Below are positions 1 to 8,792 of a stretch of 64,000 bases of DNA, piece after piece; within the stretch, counting starts at the first letter, position 1; every line of letters begins with the position of its first letter. The DNA is taken from the NCBI RefSeq assembly GCF_900103125.1, contig NZ_FNJV01000013.1, positions 62,001 through 126,000 of the forward strand, written 5' to 3'. The notes under the pieces were generated by a model. It was given only the letters and a program-made list of their open reading frames with translations, was not told the DNA's origin and ran no database searches. Source of the DNA: Mucilaginibacter sp. OK268. Lineage in GTDB: Bacteria; Bacteroidota; Bacteroidia; Sphingobacteriales; Sphingobacteriaceae. Made by a program: the position numbers and the translations under genes.

Positions 1-1
1 T

Positions 2-661
2 GAAGATTCTTTTTCGGTAGAATTTATCCCAACTTCACCTGATTGGCAAAGCTCTACTACATCGGTACAAACACTTGACCTGTTGATGGTTTTTGTGGTA
101 CATGAACTGGATGGATTGATGATGAAAAAGATAAGTCCGCGGGCTATCAGCTACGGCAGGCCAATTGATAACATTGCGGAATATGAACGCGTAATGCGCT
201 GCAAGCCGGTTATGAATGCCGCTACTAACACCCTCACCTTTGATAAAAAATACTGGGACGAGCAGATCATCACCGCTAACTATGAACTACAGCAGATCTT
301 ACTCCAAAAGGTAAGTCCGCTGAAAGATGCGCTGGCTGAAAAACAAACGCTCAAAAACCGGATCCATAATTATTTGCTGGCCAACTCTTATTTAGGCATC
401 GTATCGTTGGAAGATATAGCGGCCAACTTTAATATCAGCGCGCGAACTTTGCAACGGAAACTCAAAGAAGAAGGCATTAACTTTCAGCAGGTGGCTGATG
501 AGGTGCGCAAATCACTGGCCATTAACTATTTAAAAGCAGGTTCCTATCCGGTTAAGGAAATATCCTACATGCTGGGTTATAACGAGCTAAGCGCTTTTAC
601 CCGCACCTTTAAACGGTGGACAGGGATTACCCCGGCCATTTATCAGAAGAATTATAATTGA
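2..661 (+). CDS. AraC-family transcriptional regulator, 5' end cut by the window
   Basis: The reading frame is open from base 2, so the gene starts before the window and the visible 219 residues are its C-terminal part; the ATG at 83 is internal. The last ~100 residues are a double helix-turn-helix of the AraC/XylS type: a first HTH around LEDIAANFNISARTLQRKL and a second with VKEISYMLGYNELSAFTRTF followed by the family ending TGITPAIYQ. The segment before it resembles the variable AraC ligand-binding half (Arabinose_bd type), but too little is visible to predict a ligand. The next gene is on the opposite strand and converges after 5 bases, so the context gives no target. Confidence 0.85.
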   Translation, partial: EDSFSVEFIPTSPDWQSSTTSVQTLDLLMVFVVHELDGLMMKKISPRAISYGRPIDNIAEYERVMRCKPVMNAATNTLTFDKKYWDEQIITANYELQQILLQKVSPLKDALAEKQTLKNRIHNYLLANSYLGIVSLEDIAANFNISARTLQRKLKEEGINFQQVADEVRKSLAINYLKAGSYPVKEISYMLGYNELSAFTRTFKRWTGITPAIYQKNYN

Positions 662-666
662 TTGGC

Positions 667-1593
667 TTATTCCTTTTTGTAATCCTTATGTACAATTAAA
701 AAGCTGGCGCGTTCTTCTTTATGAAAAGGGATATTCCAGTTGCCCTGGTAGGTTATTTTAGTGGGCAGCAGTTCACCACCGAAATTATTGAGCTCGATGT
801 TCATCTGCACATTAAAATCAACAAACATATTGCTGAACTTCATATCGATATATCGGCCCAATATTTGGAAGGTGCGCTCATCAAATATGGTGGTCATTTC
901 CTTGATCATGGTATCACCGTCTGATGTGCTGGGCTTGCACCGTACCCTGAAACGGTAAACCGGGATAGTATCCAGGTACTTCCCACGCGCAAATTCGTAG
1001 TAATAGTACCCACGCATATCGCCCGCGAATATCTCGGTTTTGCTGCTGATAAAAGGGATCCCTTTTACCTTACGCCCCGGGGTAAAAATGAGTGTTTTAA
1101 GTTTGTCTTTATACGATTCATTTTTACCTCCTGATCCTGGCAGCGCATCGCCTTTGGTAAAGTCGGAGTTATAGGCGTTCATGAAAATATAGTCGAACAT
1201 CTCTACGGTATATAGTTGGTATTTACCGTTCTTTTTAAACACGTTACCGCTATCCGCTTTGGCTATATACTCCATCCGGTGTTTGCCGGCAGCATTGCTG
1301 TGGATGATCTTGCGGTATATTTTACCATCAACCTTGTTCTTTTTATCGTAAGTAAAAATGCGGTTCTCGGCGGTAAAACCGTAGCGTTTCATGTTTTGAA
1401 AAGCCTTGTAAAAACTGGTATCGGCCAGTACGGCATCAATAAAATCCTGCGCGTTTAGCCTGTGCGATTTGATATCAACCAACGAGTCGATAACAATAGT
1501 ACGTATCGTATCGGGATTAAAACGCTTGATCTGCTGCGCGAAAGAAGAACTCGAGGCAATGATTAATACCAGCGCTATTATTGTTTTTTTCAT
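667..1593 (-). CDS. Secreted protein of unknown function
   Basis: The protein has about 308 residues and begins with a clear Sec signal peptide (MKKTIIALVLIIASSSSFAQ, cleavage near FAQ-Q). I chose the ATG at 1593; an in-frame ATG at 1611 would add MNINTL. The mature part is mixed alpha/beta, rich in Tyr, Lys and Asp, with no membrane segment and no motif I recognise. It is probably a Bacteroidota-restricted periplasmic or outer-membrane-associated protein. It stands alone: it converges with the AraC regulator and is separated from the amidohydrolase upstream by a dyad repeat. No function is proposed. Confidence 0.75.
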   Translation of the reverse strand: MKKTIIALVLIIASSSSFAQQIKRFNPDTIRTIVIDSLVDIKSHRLNAQDFIDAVLADTSFYKAFQNMKRYGFTAENRIFTYDKKNKVDGKIYRKIIHSNAAGKHRMEYIAKADSGNVFKKNGKYQLYTVEMFDYIFMNAYNSDFTKGDALPGSGGKNESYKDKLKTLIFTPGRKVKGIPFISSKTEIFAGDMRGYYYYEFARGKYLDTIPVYRFRVRCKPSTSDGDTMIKEMTTIFDERTFQILGRYIDMKFSNMFVDFNVQMNIELNNFGGELLPTKITYQGNWNIPFHKEERASFLIVHKDYKKE

Positions 1594-1648
1594 CAAGGTA
1601 TTGATGTTCAATATTCAAATGTTATCTGTAATCCAAAAGTCTCCCAGA

Positions 1649-1742
1649 GTCATCCTGAACTTGTTTCAGGATCCCATCAGATAGGCCTTGCCAGTATGCT
1701 GTACACCTTACTTGTGGGATGCCGAAACAAGTTCGGCATGAC
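1649..1742. repeat. GTCAT-type dyad repeat
   Basis: Two inverted half-units face each other. The left begins GTCATCCTGAACTTG and closes with TTTCAGGATC. The right, read on the minus strand, begins GTCATGCCGAACTTG and closes with TTTCGGCATC. Each half is itself a hairpin, and the stem changes from CC/GG to GC/GC between halves, so pairing is kept although sequence is not. It fills the gap between two minus-strand genes. Confidence 0.8.
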
Positions 1743-1751
1743 AGGCGTGTG

Positions 1752-2936
1752 TTAATTCCCCAGCTGCTTAATAGCCAGGTAAGCCATTAAACCGGTGCTG
1801 ATCTTAAACGCATCCTCTTCCACATCAAAGGTTGGTGTGTGTACCGATGAGGTAATACCGCGGCTTTCGTTACGGGTTCCCAGGCGGTAAAAACAGCTGT
1901 CGGCAACTTGCGAGTAGTAGGCAAAATCTTCGGCAGCCATCCAGATATCCAGGTCGAGCACGTTTTCTTTACCCAGGTAATCTTCGGCATGGCCACGGGT
2001 TGCGGCAGTTAGCACTTCTTCGTTGATCAGGAAGGGATAACCACGCATAATATTAAAATCGCAGCTGCCGCCCATGCTTTCGGCGATCCCTTCGGCCATT
2101 TTTTTCATGCGTTTGTGGGCCTCTTCGCGCCATTTCTCATCCATGGTGCGGAAGGTGCCTTCCAGGTAAACCTCGTTCGGGATCACATTGGTAGCGCCGT
2201 TGGCAATCACCTTGCCAAATGACAATACCGACGGGCTTTTTGGATCAGCAAAACGACTTACTACCTGTTGCAGCGCGGTTAATATATGTGCGGTAATAAT
2301 TACCGGGTCGATATTTTGTTGTGGTTGGGCTCCGTGGCCTCCTTTACCTTTCACCGTAACATAGATCTCATCAGTCGAGGCCATATACTTACCTGCCCTG
2401 AAACCTACCTTACCGGCATCAATTAAAGGCATTACGTGCTGCCCTAATACGGCTTGCGGTTTAGGATTTTCCAACACCCCTTCTTTGATCATGATACTGG
2501 CCCCACCGGGCAGTTTTTCCTCGGCAGGTTGAAATATCAGCTTTACTGTACCCGCAAACTGGCTTTTCAGCTCTGTTAAAATACGGGCGGTGCCTAATAA
2601 CGATGAAGTATGCGCATCGTGACCGCAGGCGTGCATAACGCCAACGTTCTGTGATTTGTATGGCACATCATTAGCCTCAATAATAGGCAGCGCGTCCATA
2701 TCGGCACGAAGGGCTACGACATTGTTGGATGGTAAATCGCCTTTGATTAAAGCTACCAAGCCCGTATCAGCCATTTTTTCGTAGGTTAAGCCCAGTTCTT
2801 CCAGCTTGCCAGCCACAAAAGCAGATGTTTTTTGCTCGTGAAATGATAGCTCGGGATTGGTATGCAAATGGCGGCGATTAGCCACTACATCATTAAATAT
2901 TTTTTGGGATAATTCCTGTATTTGTTCTTTAATCAT
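1752..2936 (-). CDS. M20-family metallo-amidohydrolase (N-acyl-amino-acid / hippurate hydrolase type)
   Basis: At 394 residues this has the usual length of the bacterial M20D amidohydrolases that remove acyl groups from N-acyl amino acids or hippurate. The metal site is visible: RADMDALP (about 78-84), MHACGHDAHT (101-110), the general-base pair EE at 139-140 within FQPAEE, and a late SVHTPTF segment with the last His ligand. There is no signal peptide, so it acts in the cytoplasm. Its start overlaps the stop of the SPOR gene by 8 bases, so the two are probably co-transcribed and translationally coupled. The exact substrate cannot be read from sequence; ILR1-like, AbgA-like and hippurate hydrolase names all fit the fold. 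Confidence 0.9.
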   Translation of the reverse strand: MIKEQIQELSQKIFNDVVANRRHLHTNPELSFHEQKTSAFVAGKLEELGLTYEKMADTGLVALIKGDLPSNNVVALRADMDALPIIEANDVPYKSQNVGVMHACGHDAHTSSLLGTARILTELKSQFAGTVKLIFQPAEEKLPGGASIMIKEGVLENPKPQAVLGQHVMPLIDAGKVGFRAGKYMASTDEIYVTVKGKGGHGAQPQQNIDPVIITAHILTALQQVVSRFADPKSPSVLSFGKVIANGATNVIPNEVYLEGTFRTMDEKWREEAHKRMKKMAEGIAESMGGSCDFNIMRGYPFLINEEVLTAATRGHAEDYLGKENVLDLDIWMAAEDFAYYSQVADSCFYRLGTRNESRGITSSVHTPTFDVEEDAFKISTGLMAYLAIKQLGN

Positions 2937-3390
2937 TGGTATCCGTTTTGGGTAGATTTATTTTTTCTGAGATGATGAACAGGCTCGGGAATGAGGCCCG
3001 CAATTCCTGCATTAGCTTCTGCGCTTCCAGGCGTGTCCTGAAATCGCCGGCACGAACCTTAAAATTTGGCTCGTTATAAATGATATAGGTACGCAACTCG
3101 GGATATTCGCTTTGCAGTCTGGCCTGGGCATTGTAGGCGTCCTTGCGGTTTGATCCGCTGAAGAACTGCACCCTGTAACCGTAAGATGAAAAGGCGACGG
3201 GAACACCACTCGCGCTGCTCATCTCATAACGTTTGGCTATCAGCGTATCCACAAGGGGATCCCTAATCACCTCAACCCTGCCGTGTGTTTGCTGCGCAAA
3301 TACCTGGGTTGATGCTATCAAAAGCACAAAAAAAATGCAGTATTTGATAAAGGCTGGTTTAGCTTGATGATCAAATACTGCTTTTTTCAT
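2929..3390 (-). CDS. SPOR-domain exported protein
   Basis: The 153-residue protein has an N-terminal hydrophobic export segment (about residues 14-32, ending QVFAQ) and a C-terminal SPOR domain starting near YRVQFFSGSNRKDA and closing with FKVRAGDFRTRLEA. SPOR domains bind denuded glycan strands of peptidoglycan, mostly at division sites, so a periplasmic cell-wall-associated role is likely. It is the first gene of a two-gene unit with the amidohydrolase; the 8-base overlap suggests coupled translation, although no link in function is obvious. Upstream lie two dyad repeats. Confidence 0.85.
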   Translation of the reverse strand: MKKAVFDHQAKPAFIKYCIFFVLLIASTQVFAQQTHGRVEVIRDPLVDTLIAKRYEMSSASGVPVAFSSYGYRVQFFSGSNRKDAYNAQARLQSEYPELRTYIIYNEPNFKVRAGDFRTRLEAQKLMQELRASFPSLFIISEKINLPKTDTND

Positions 3391-3413
3391 TTTCTGTTTC
3401 TATTAAAAATAAA

Positions 3414-3491
3414 GCCTGTCATGCTGAGCCCGTCGAAGCATGGTGGGCGGGCTTCTGCGCGCGATCCTTCGACAAGCTCAGGATGACAGGC
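3414..3491. repeat. GTCAT-type dyad repeat
   Basis: The outer arms GCCTGTCATGCTGAG and CTCAGGATGACAGGC are inverted. Each half folds on itself: ATGCT pairs with AGCAT on the left, ATCCT with AGGAT on the right. It lies upstream of the SPOR gene and directly beside a second element. Confidence 0.8.
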
Positions 3492-3510
3492 CCTTTTATC
3501 TAAAAAAAGA

Positions 3511-3595
3511 TTTGTCATTCTGAACGGAGTGAAGAATCTATTCGTCTACATACATAGTTCAATAATAGATCCTTCACTCCGTTCCGGATGACAAA
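3511..3595. repeat. GTCAT-type dyad repeat
   Basis: The left half begins TTTGTCATTCTGAACGG and closes with GTGAAGAATC. The right half, read on the minus strand, begins TTTGTCATCCGGAACGG and closes with GTGAAGGATC. TC/GA and CC/GG stems are again compensated. It sits just after the secA stop, where a hairpin could also end transcription. Confidence 0.8.
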
Positions 3596-3606
3596 ACTGT
3601 GTATTC

Positions 3607-6600
3607 TTAATTCTGCCCTACGCCGTGGCAGTTTTTATATTTTTTACCACTACCGCAAGGACAAGGGTCATTACGACCTATCTTGTTTTCAACCCTAACC
3701 GGGGTAGCTTTCTGCTGTTCGCGGAAATCATCCATCGGTATGCCATTGCTTTCGCTTACCAGCTCGGCTTTGGTGGTTTTCATTTTACGCAGATCAAGTT
3801 TTGGCTCAGGTCTGGCTTCTTTGATCTCATCCGGTTGCTGCTGAACCGGGATACCGCCCCTGAACAGGAAGCTTACGATCTCTTTATTCACATTAGCCAG
3901 CATTCCTCTAAACAGTTCAAAAGCTTCAAACTTGTAAACCAATAGTGGATCCTTTTGCTCATAAACCGCGTTCTGTACCGATTGTTTTAACTCATCCATC
4001 TCGCGCAAATGCTCTTTCCAGGCATCATCAATCAGGTAAAGGGTCACGTTCTTTTCAAAAGATTTAAACACCTCTACCCCATGGTTCTCTACCGCCTTTT
4101 TCAATGGTACAGAAACCTGTATGCCGTGGATACCATCGCTAAACGGAACCACAATATTTTCAACATACTGACCACGGGTATCATATACATCTTTCAGTAC
4201 CGGGAAGGCCTGTTGAGCTACCGCTTCTTGTTTGCGTTTGTAAAAGTCCATTACCGTTTGGAAAGTTCTGTCGGTAAGGGCAGTAATATTTTTTGCTGCA
4301 AACTCTTCAATGTCCAGTTCAATATCAACCGAGAACAAACGGATCACTTCCAGCGTAAAGCCTTCGTAGTTGTTTGCTTCTTTATATTCGGTCACAATAT
4401 CTTCAACCACATCAAATATGGTATTGCTCAGGTCAACGTCTAAACGTTCGCCAAACAGGGCGTTTTTACGTTTGGTATAGATCACCGTACGTTGTGAGTT
4501 CATCACATCATCATACTCCAGCAAACGCTTACGAATACCAAAGTTGTTTTCTTCTACCTTTTTCTGCGCACGCTCAATTGATTTGGAGATCATGGAGTGC
4601 TGAATTACTTCGCCCTCTTCAATACCCATACGTACCATCAGGTTAGATATACGCTCTGATCCGAATAAACGCATCAGGTTATCCTCTAACGATACAAAGA
4701 ACTGAGACGAACCCGGGTCACCCTGACGACCTGCACGACCACGTAACTGCCTGTCAACACGGCGCGACTCATGGCGCTCGGTACCTACAATGGCCAAACC
4801 ACCCGCATCTTTAACACCGGCGCCCAGCTTAATATCCGTACCACGACCAGCCATGTTGGTGGCGATGGTCACGGTACCTGTTTTACCAGCTTCGGCCACA
4901 ATATCGGCTTCTTTCTGGTGCATTTTGGCGTTCAGTACGTTATGTTTGATACCGCGCAGTTTCAGCATACGGCTCAGTAATTCCGAAATTTCAACCGATG
5001 TTGTACCTACCAGTACCGGGCGACCGGCTTCTGTCAGTTTCACAATCTCATCGGCAACGGCATTGTATTTTTCACGAACGGTACGATAAACCAGATCCTG
5101 CCTGTCTGCACGACTTGCCGGGGTATTGGTTGGTATCTCTACCACGTCCAGTTTGTATATTTCCCAAAACTCACCTGCTTCTGTAACAGCAGTACCCGTC
5201 ATACCGCAAAGTTTGTGGTACATACGGAAGTAGTTTTGCAGGGTAATGGTAGCGAAGGTTTGTGTCGCGTCTTCTACCTTTACATTTTCTTTTGCTTCGA
5301 TAGCCTGGTGTAAACCATCAGAGTAACGACGACCGTCTAACACACGACCGGTTTGCTCATCCACAATTTTCACCTTGCCTTCGTCCAGGATATACTCTGT
5401 ATCTTTTTCAAACAGGGTATACGCTTTTAATAACTGGTTAACCGAGTGGATACGTTCAGATTTGATGGAGAAATCACGCATCAGCTCGTCTTTGCGGGCA
5501 ATTTTCTCTTCGGGAGCCAGGCTTGATTTTTCGATCTCAGCAATTTCGGTACCTACATCAGGCATCACAAAAAAGTGAGGATCTTCGCCCGATGAGGTGA
5601 TCAGCTCGATACCTTTTTCGGCCAGTTCAACCTGGTTATTTTTTTCGTCGATCACAAAGAAAAGCTCCGCGTCAACCTTTGGCATATCCTTACCCTGATC
5701 CTGCATGTAGTGGTTTTCCACTTTCTGCAAAATTGTCCGGTTACCGCCTTCGCTCAAAAACTTAATTAAAGCCTTGCTTTTTGGTAAACCACGGTAAGCA
5801 CGTAATAAAGCTAAGCCACCACCTTCAACATCGGTATTACCTTCGTTAATAGCTTTTTTAGCTTCGTTCAATACGCCGTTTACATAGGCTTTTTGCGCGT
5901 TAACCAAACGCTCAATACGTGGTTTCAGCTCATAAAACTCATGCTCATCACCGCGAGGTATTGGACCTGATATAATTAAAGGTGTACGGGCATCATCAAT
6001 TAATACGGAGTCGACCTCATCCACCATGGCGTAATGTGACTTACGTTGTACCAACTCTTCCGGACTACGTGTCATATTGTCACGCAGGTAATCAAAACCG
6101 AATTCGTTGTTGGTACCAAAAGTGATATCTGATAGATAAGCTTTGCGGCGCTCATCAGAATTTGGCTCATGTTTATCGATACAATCAACCGATAAACCGT
6201 GGAACTCATATAATGGGCCCATCCACTCACTATCACGACGGGCCAGGTAATCATTCACCGTTACAATGTGAACACCCTGACCAGCCAGCGCATTCAGGTA
6301 TGCAGGCAGCGTGGCTACCAGCGTTTTACCTTCACCCGTAGCCATCTCTGATATTTTACCCTGGTGCAGTACAATACCACCAATCAGCTGCACATCATAG
6401 TGTACCATATCCCAGGTAACCTCGTTACCGGCAGCAAGCCAGGTATTGTGGTGTATAGCCTGGTCGCCTTTAATAATCACGTTGTTTTTGCGCGCGGCCA
6501 GTTCACGATCAAACTGGGTGGCAGTAACTTCAATGGTTTTATTACCGGCAAAACGGCGGGCAGTTTCTTTAACAACCGCGAATGCTTCGGGCAGTATATT

Positions 6601-6915
6601 TAACAATATATCTTCCAGCTCTTTATTGCGGTCTTTTTCCAGTTTATCCAACTGGGTATAAAGCTCCACTTTTTCGCTTACGTCCATATCCAGCTCATTT
6701 TCGGTACGGTCTTTAATAGCTTGAATCTCGCTATCAATGCCTGAAAGTCCCTGGGCTATGGTTTCTTTAAAATCTATGGTTTTAGCTCTAAGCTCATCAT
6801 TGCTGATGTTGTCGAGTTTTGCAAATTCAGCCTTAATTTTTTCAACTATAGGCTGTATCGCTTTTACATCCCGTTCTGATTTGCTTCCAAAAAGCTTACT
6901 GATAAAATCTAACAT
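3607..6915 (-). CDS. secA: Preprotein translocase ATPase SecA
   Basis: This is the motor ATPase that drives unfolded preproteins through SecYEG. Walker A is MATGEGKT (about 191-198), the DEAD-like box is in VDEVDSVLIDDARTPLI, and the helicase-like second nucleotide-binding domain carries TNMAGRGTDIKL and LRGRAGRQGDPG. The C-terminus is the zinc-binding SecB/ribosome-contact tail NDPCPCGSGKKYKNCHG. At 1102 residues it is about 200 longer than the E. coli protein; extra segments lie around residues 320-480, as is common in Bacteroidota SecA. A repeat separates it from ribF, so it may have its own promoter. Confidence 0.98.
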   Translation of the reverse strand: MLDFISKLFGSKSERDVKAIQPIVEKIKAEFAKLDNISNDELRAKTIDFKETIAQGLSGIDSEIQAIKDRTENELDMDVSEKVELYTQLDKLEKDRNKELEDILLNILPEAFAVVKETARRFAGNKTIEVTATQFDRELAARKNNVIIKGDQAIHHNTWLAAGNEVTWDMVHYDVQLIGGIVLHQGKISEMATGEGKTLVATLPAYLNALAGQGVHIVTVNDYLARRDSEWMGPLYEFHGLSVDCIDKHEPNSDERRKAYLSDITFGTNNEFGFDYLRDNMTRSPEELVQRKSHYAMVDEVDSVLIDDARTPLIISGPIPRGDEHEFYELKPRIERLVNAQKAYVNGVLNEAKKAINEGNTDVEGGGLALLRAYRGLPKSKALIKFLSEGGNRTILQKVENHYMQDQGKDMPKVDAELFFVIDEKNNQVELAEKGIELITSSGEDPHFFVMPDVGTEIAEIEKSSLAPEEKIARKDELMRDFSIKSERIHSVNQLLKAYTLFEKDTEYILDEGKVKIVDEQTGRVLDGRRYSDGLHQAIEAKENVKVEDATQTFATITLQNYFRMYHKLCGMTGTAVTEAGEFWEIYKLDVVEIPTNTPASRADRQDLVYRTVREKYNAVADEIVKLTEAGRPVLVGTTSVEISELLSRMLKLRGIKHNVLNAKMHQKEADIVAEAGKTGTVTIATNMAGRGTDIKLGAGVKDAGGLAIVGTERHESRRVDRQLRGRAGRQGDPGSSQFFVSLEDNLMRLFGSERISNLMVRMGIEEGEVIQHSMISKSIERAQKKVEENNFGIRKRLLEYDDVMNSQRTVIYTKRKNALFGERLDVDLSNTIFDVVEDIVTEYKEANNYEGFTLEVIRLFSVDIELDIEEFAAKNITALTDRTFQTVMDFYKRKQEAVAQQAFPVLKDVYDTRGQYVENIVVPFSDGIHGIQVSVPLKKAVENHGVEVFKSFEKNVTLYLIDDAWKEHLREMDELKQSVQNAVYEQKDPLLVYKFEAFELFRGMLANVNKEIVSFLFRGGIPVQQQPDEIKEARPEPKLDLRKMKTTKAELVSESNGIPMDDFREQQKATPVRVENKIGRNDPCPCGSGKKYKNCHGVGQN

Positions 6916-6994
6916 ATTATTTTGATATAATCGAACAAACTCAACAATTGCGCCAAGGCAACCGACTGAGTCATATTGACAGGTAAAGGTACGA

Positions 6995-7089
6995 AACCCC
7001 CTCTAAATCTCCCCCGGTTGGGGAGACTTTTTAAAAAAACTTGGCTCAATGTTAAAAGCCCTCTCCTTTGGGGAGGGTTGGGAGGGGTT
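6995..7089. repeat. CCCCTC/GAGGGG dyad element between secA and ribF
   Basis: The element starts AACCCCCTCTAAATCTCCCC and ends GGGGAGGGTTGGGAGGGGTT, with internal palindromic cores (CTCCCCC..GGGGAG and CTCCTTTGGGGAG). Its right end runs straight into the complement of the ribF stop codon, so the stop lies on the repeat boundary. Related copies lie at 12636-12720 and 26669-26775. Confidence 0.75.
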
Positions 7090-8011
7090 ACAACAGCGCT
7101 AATACATCTTCTTTGTCCCTGGCCAACTGCACCTTAAGTTCATCAAGGGAGGCGAATTTAACGTCGCCGCGTACATAGTGGTGAAACTCCATGCGGATAG
7201 CCTGGTTATAGATCTCCTGGTCGAAATCAAAAATATTGACCTCGATGTTCCGGGTAAGGCCATTTACCGTTGGGCGGCTGCCAATATAGGCCATGCCCTT
7301 ATACCTTTCGCCTGCAACAGTGACCGTTACGGCAAAAATACCGTCGGTTGGGATAAGCTTATATTTTTCTTCTACCACGATATTAGCGGTGGGATAACCC
7401 AATTGCCTGCCGATCTGGTCGCCGCGAATCACGGTGCCGGTGATGAAGAAAGGATAACCCAAGAAAGAATTGGCCAGGTCTATTTCCCCATTCAATAAGG
7501 CGTTGCGGATGCGTGTCGAACTGATGGCTACTTCGTTGATGTCCTGCTCGGGTATTTCAACCACATCAAAACCATAAACAGGACCAAGCCGTTGTAGATC
7601 TTCGAAGCCGCCCTGACGATCTTTCCCGAAGCGGTGATCATAACCGATCACAATTTTTTTAGTCCCTATTTTATTCACCAGCACATCCCGGATATAGCTC
7701 TCGGCAGTCTGGTTCGAAAAATCTCTTGAAAACGGGGTGATGATCAAATGGTCGACGCCCAGATCCTCCATCAAAGCTGCTTTTTCGGTAATGGTGGTGA
7801 TCAGTTTCAGGCTTTCATCCTCCGGGTGCAGTATCATGCGCGGATGCGGGAAGAAGGTTAAAATAACTGTTTCGCCGCCTATGCTATCCGCTATTTCCTT
7901 TATCCCCGATATAATTTTACGGTGACCGATGTGTACACCATCAAAAGTACCGATGGTAACTACTGCGTTTTTCACCGCTGTAAATTCGTCAATATGATTG
8001 TAAACCCTCAT
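7088..8011 (-). CDS. ribF: Bifunctional riboflavin kinase / FAD synthetase RibF
   Basis: RibF makes FMN from riboflavin and then FAD. The N-terminal nucleotidyltransferase domain shows TIGTFDGVHIGH (19-30) and SSTRIR (164-169). The C-terminal riboflavin kinase domain shows GRQLGYPTAN (201-210) and the late NIEVNIFDFDQEIY segment. The length of 307 residues is normal for the family. It follows truB in the same direction, an order common in bacteria, but here a GIY-YIG gene and repeats lie between them. Flavin supply would serve the NADH dehydrogenase encoded further on. Confidence 0.97.
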   Translation of the reverse strand: MRVYNHIDEFTAVKNAVVTIGTFDGVHIGHRKIISGIKEIADSIGGETVILTFFPHPRMILHPEDESLKLITTITEKAALMEDLGVDHLIITPFSRDFSNQTAESYIRDVLVNKIGTKKIVIGYDHRFGKDRQGGFEDLQRLGPVYGFDVVEIPEQDINEVAISSTRIRNALLNGEIDLANSFLGYPFFITGTVIRGDQIGRQLGYPTANIVVEEKYKLIPTDGIFAVTVTVAGERYKGMAYIGSRPTVNGLTRNIEVNIFDFDQEIYNQAIRMEFHHYVRGDVKFASLDELKVQLARDKEDVLALL

Positions 8012-8125
8012 GATATGCGTAAAAACACAAAGTTAATTTTTTGACCGTTAAGACTATAAAAGTCAATTATTTTGACTTTGGGATGTAATTGTTTGGTTGC
8101 TTTATATCTTAAAAATACCCACCCT

Positions 8126-8320
8126 GTCATTTCGAACGAGGTACGAGGAGAAATCTTTTGCGCGGGACATATCTTGCGTAGAAGATTTCTTCCGCTAACA
8201 TTAAAAACCCCAATGTCATTTCGAACGAGCAGAGGGATGGAAAGCGTAGTGGCGCGAGGAGAAATCTTTTACGCGGGACATATCAATCGCAAAATATTTT
8301 TCACTTCGGTAGAAATGACA
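8126..8320. repeat. Two GTCATTTCGAACGAG repeats, left flank of the GIY-YIG gene
   Basis: Direct copies start at 8126 and 8215. Both open GTCATTTCGAACGAG and continue to CGAGGAGAAATCTTTT and CGCGGGACATATC; they differ by a 22-base insert in the second copy. The second copy closes at 8320 with the inverted end GAAATGAC. The stem pair is TT/AA, distinct from the other GTCAT elements in the window. Confidence 0.8.
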
Positions 8321-8400
8321 ACGGTTTTTTTATTGAATTCAACTATTTATAATACATAAAATTCCATTTACTCCCCACTTACTTCCTCATTCAGAAATAT

Positions 8401-8673
8401 TCAGTTTGGATTTGTTGTGGCAATCAAAGCCTCTTTCTTTTCTCTCCTCCACTTTTTAATCTCTTTTTCCCTTTCAATAGCATGTTCAATGTGTGTAAAA
8501 TGCTCGTAATAAACCAAGAGGTAGCAATAGTATTTACCGGTAAATGATCGCTTTGTGCCCTTGTTTTCTGTATGTTGAATAATTCTTACACTGATATCAT
8601 TTGTAACACCAATATACAGTACTGTCCGATCAGGGTTAGTTGTAATGTAAACATAGTAGTTATGATTCCGCAT
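8401..8673 (-). CDS. Small GIY-YIG nuclease-domain protein
   Basis: The 90-residue protein is a stand-alone GIY-YIG domain: YYVYITTNPDRTVLYIGVT holds the two signature strands, followed by an Arg (SVRIIQH) and a late catalytic Glu region in HIEHAIEREKEIKKW. This family is related to UvrC and to homing endonucleases and is very common as single ORFs in Bacteroidota. It is complete, ending NPN. Upstream and downstream are inverted copies of one repeat, which hints that the nuclease may act on, or travel with, that repeat. A DNA-repair role or simple hitch-hiking are alternatives. Confidence 0.85.
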   Translation of the reverse strand: MRNHNYYVYITTNPDRTVLYIGVTNDISVRIIQHTENKGTKRSFTGKYYCYLLVYYEHFTHIEHAIEREKEIKKWRREKKEALIATTNPN

Positions 8674-8711
8674 GTTTTAAATGTACAAATTTGGCCTGAT
8701 TGTAAACGTGG

Positions 8712-8770
8712 CGCAAAAGATTTCTCCTCGCCCTGCCCTCTTTGCCCCGGCCGCTCGTTCGAAATGACAG
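8712..8770. repeat. Inverted GTCATTTCGAACGAG repeat, right flank of the GIY-YIG gene
   Basis: This reads GCGCAAAAGATTTCTCCTCG, then a C-rich spacer of about 22 bases, then CTCGTTCGAAATGACAG. It is the reverse complement of the two copies at 8126 and 8215, and ends 22 bases before the truB stop. Confidence 0.8.
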
Positions 8771-8792
8771 ATTGGTTTTTAAGCTTACGGTA

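Larger units (their letters stand above)
8126..8770. mobile_element. Possible repeat-bounded unit carrying a GIY-YIG nuclease
   Basis: A single small gene (8401-8673) is bracketed by the same repeat in opposite orientations: GTCATTTCGAACGAG at 8126 and 8215, and CTCGTTCGAAATGAC ending at 8768. The unit lies between ribF and truB, which are often adjacent. Calling this a mobile unit is inference from the layout; no target-site duplication could be confirmed. Confidence 0.4.

Noticed and set aside
4009..4443. 144-codon plus-strand ORF within secA
   Set aside because: It is antisense to conserved SecA sequence and its product shows no domain; long shadows are common opposite such genes.
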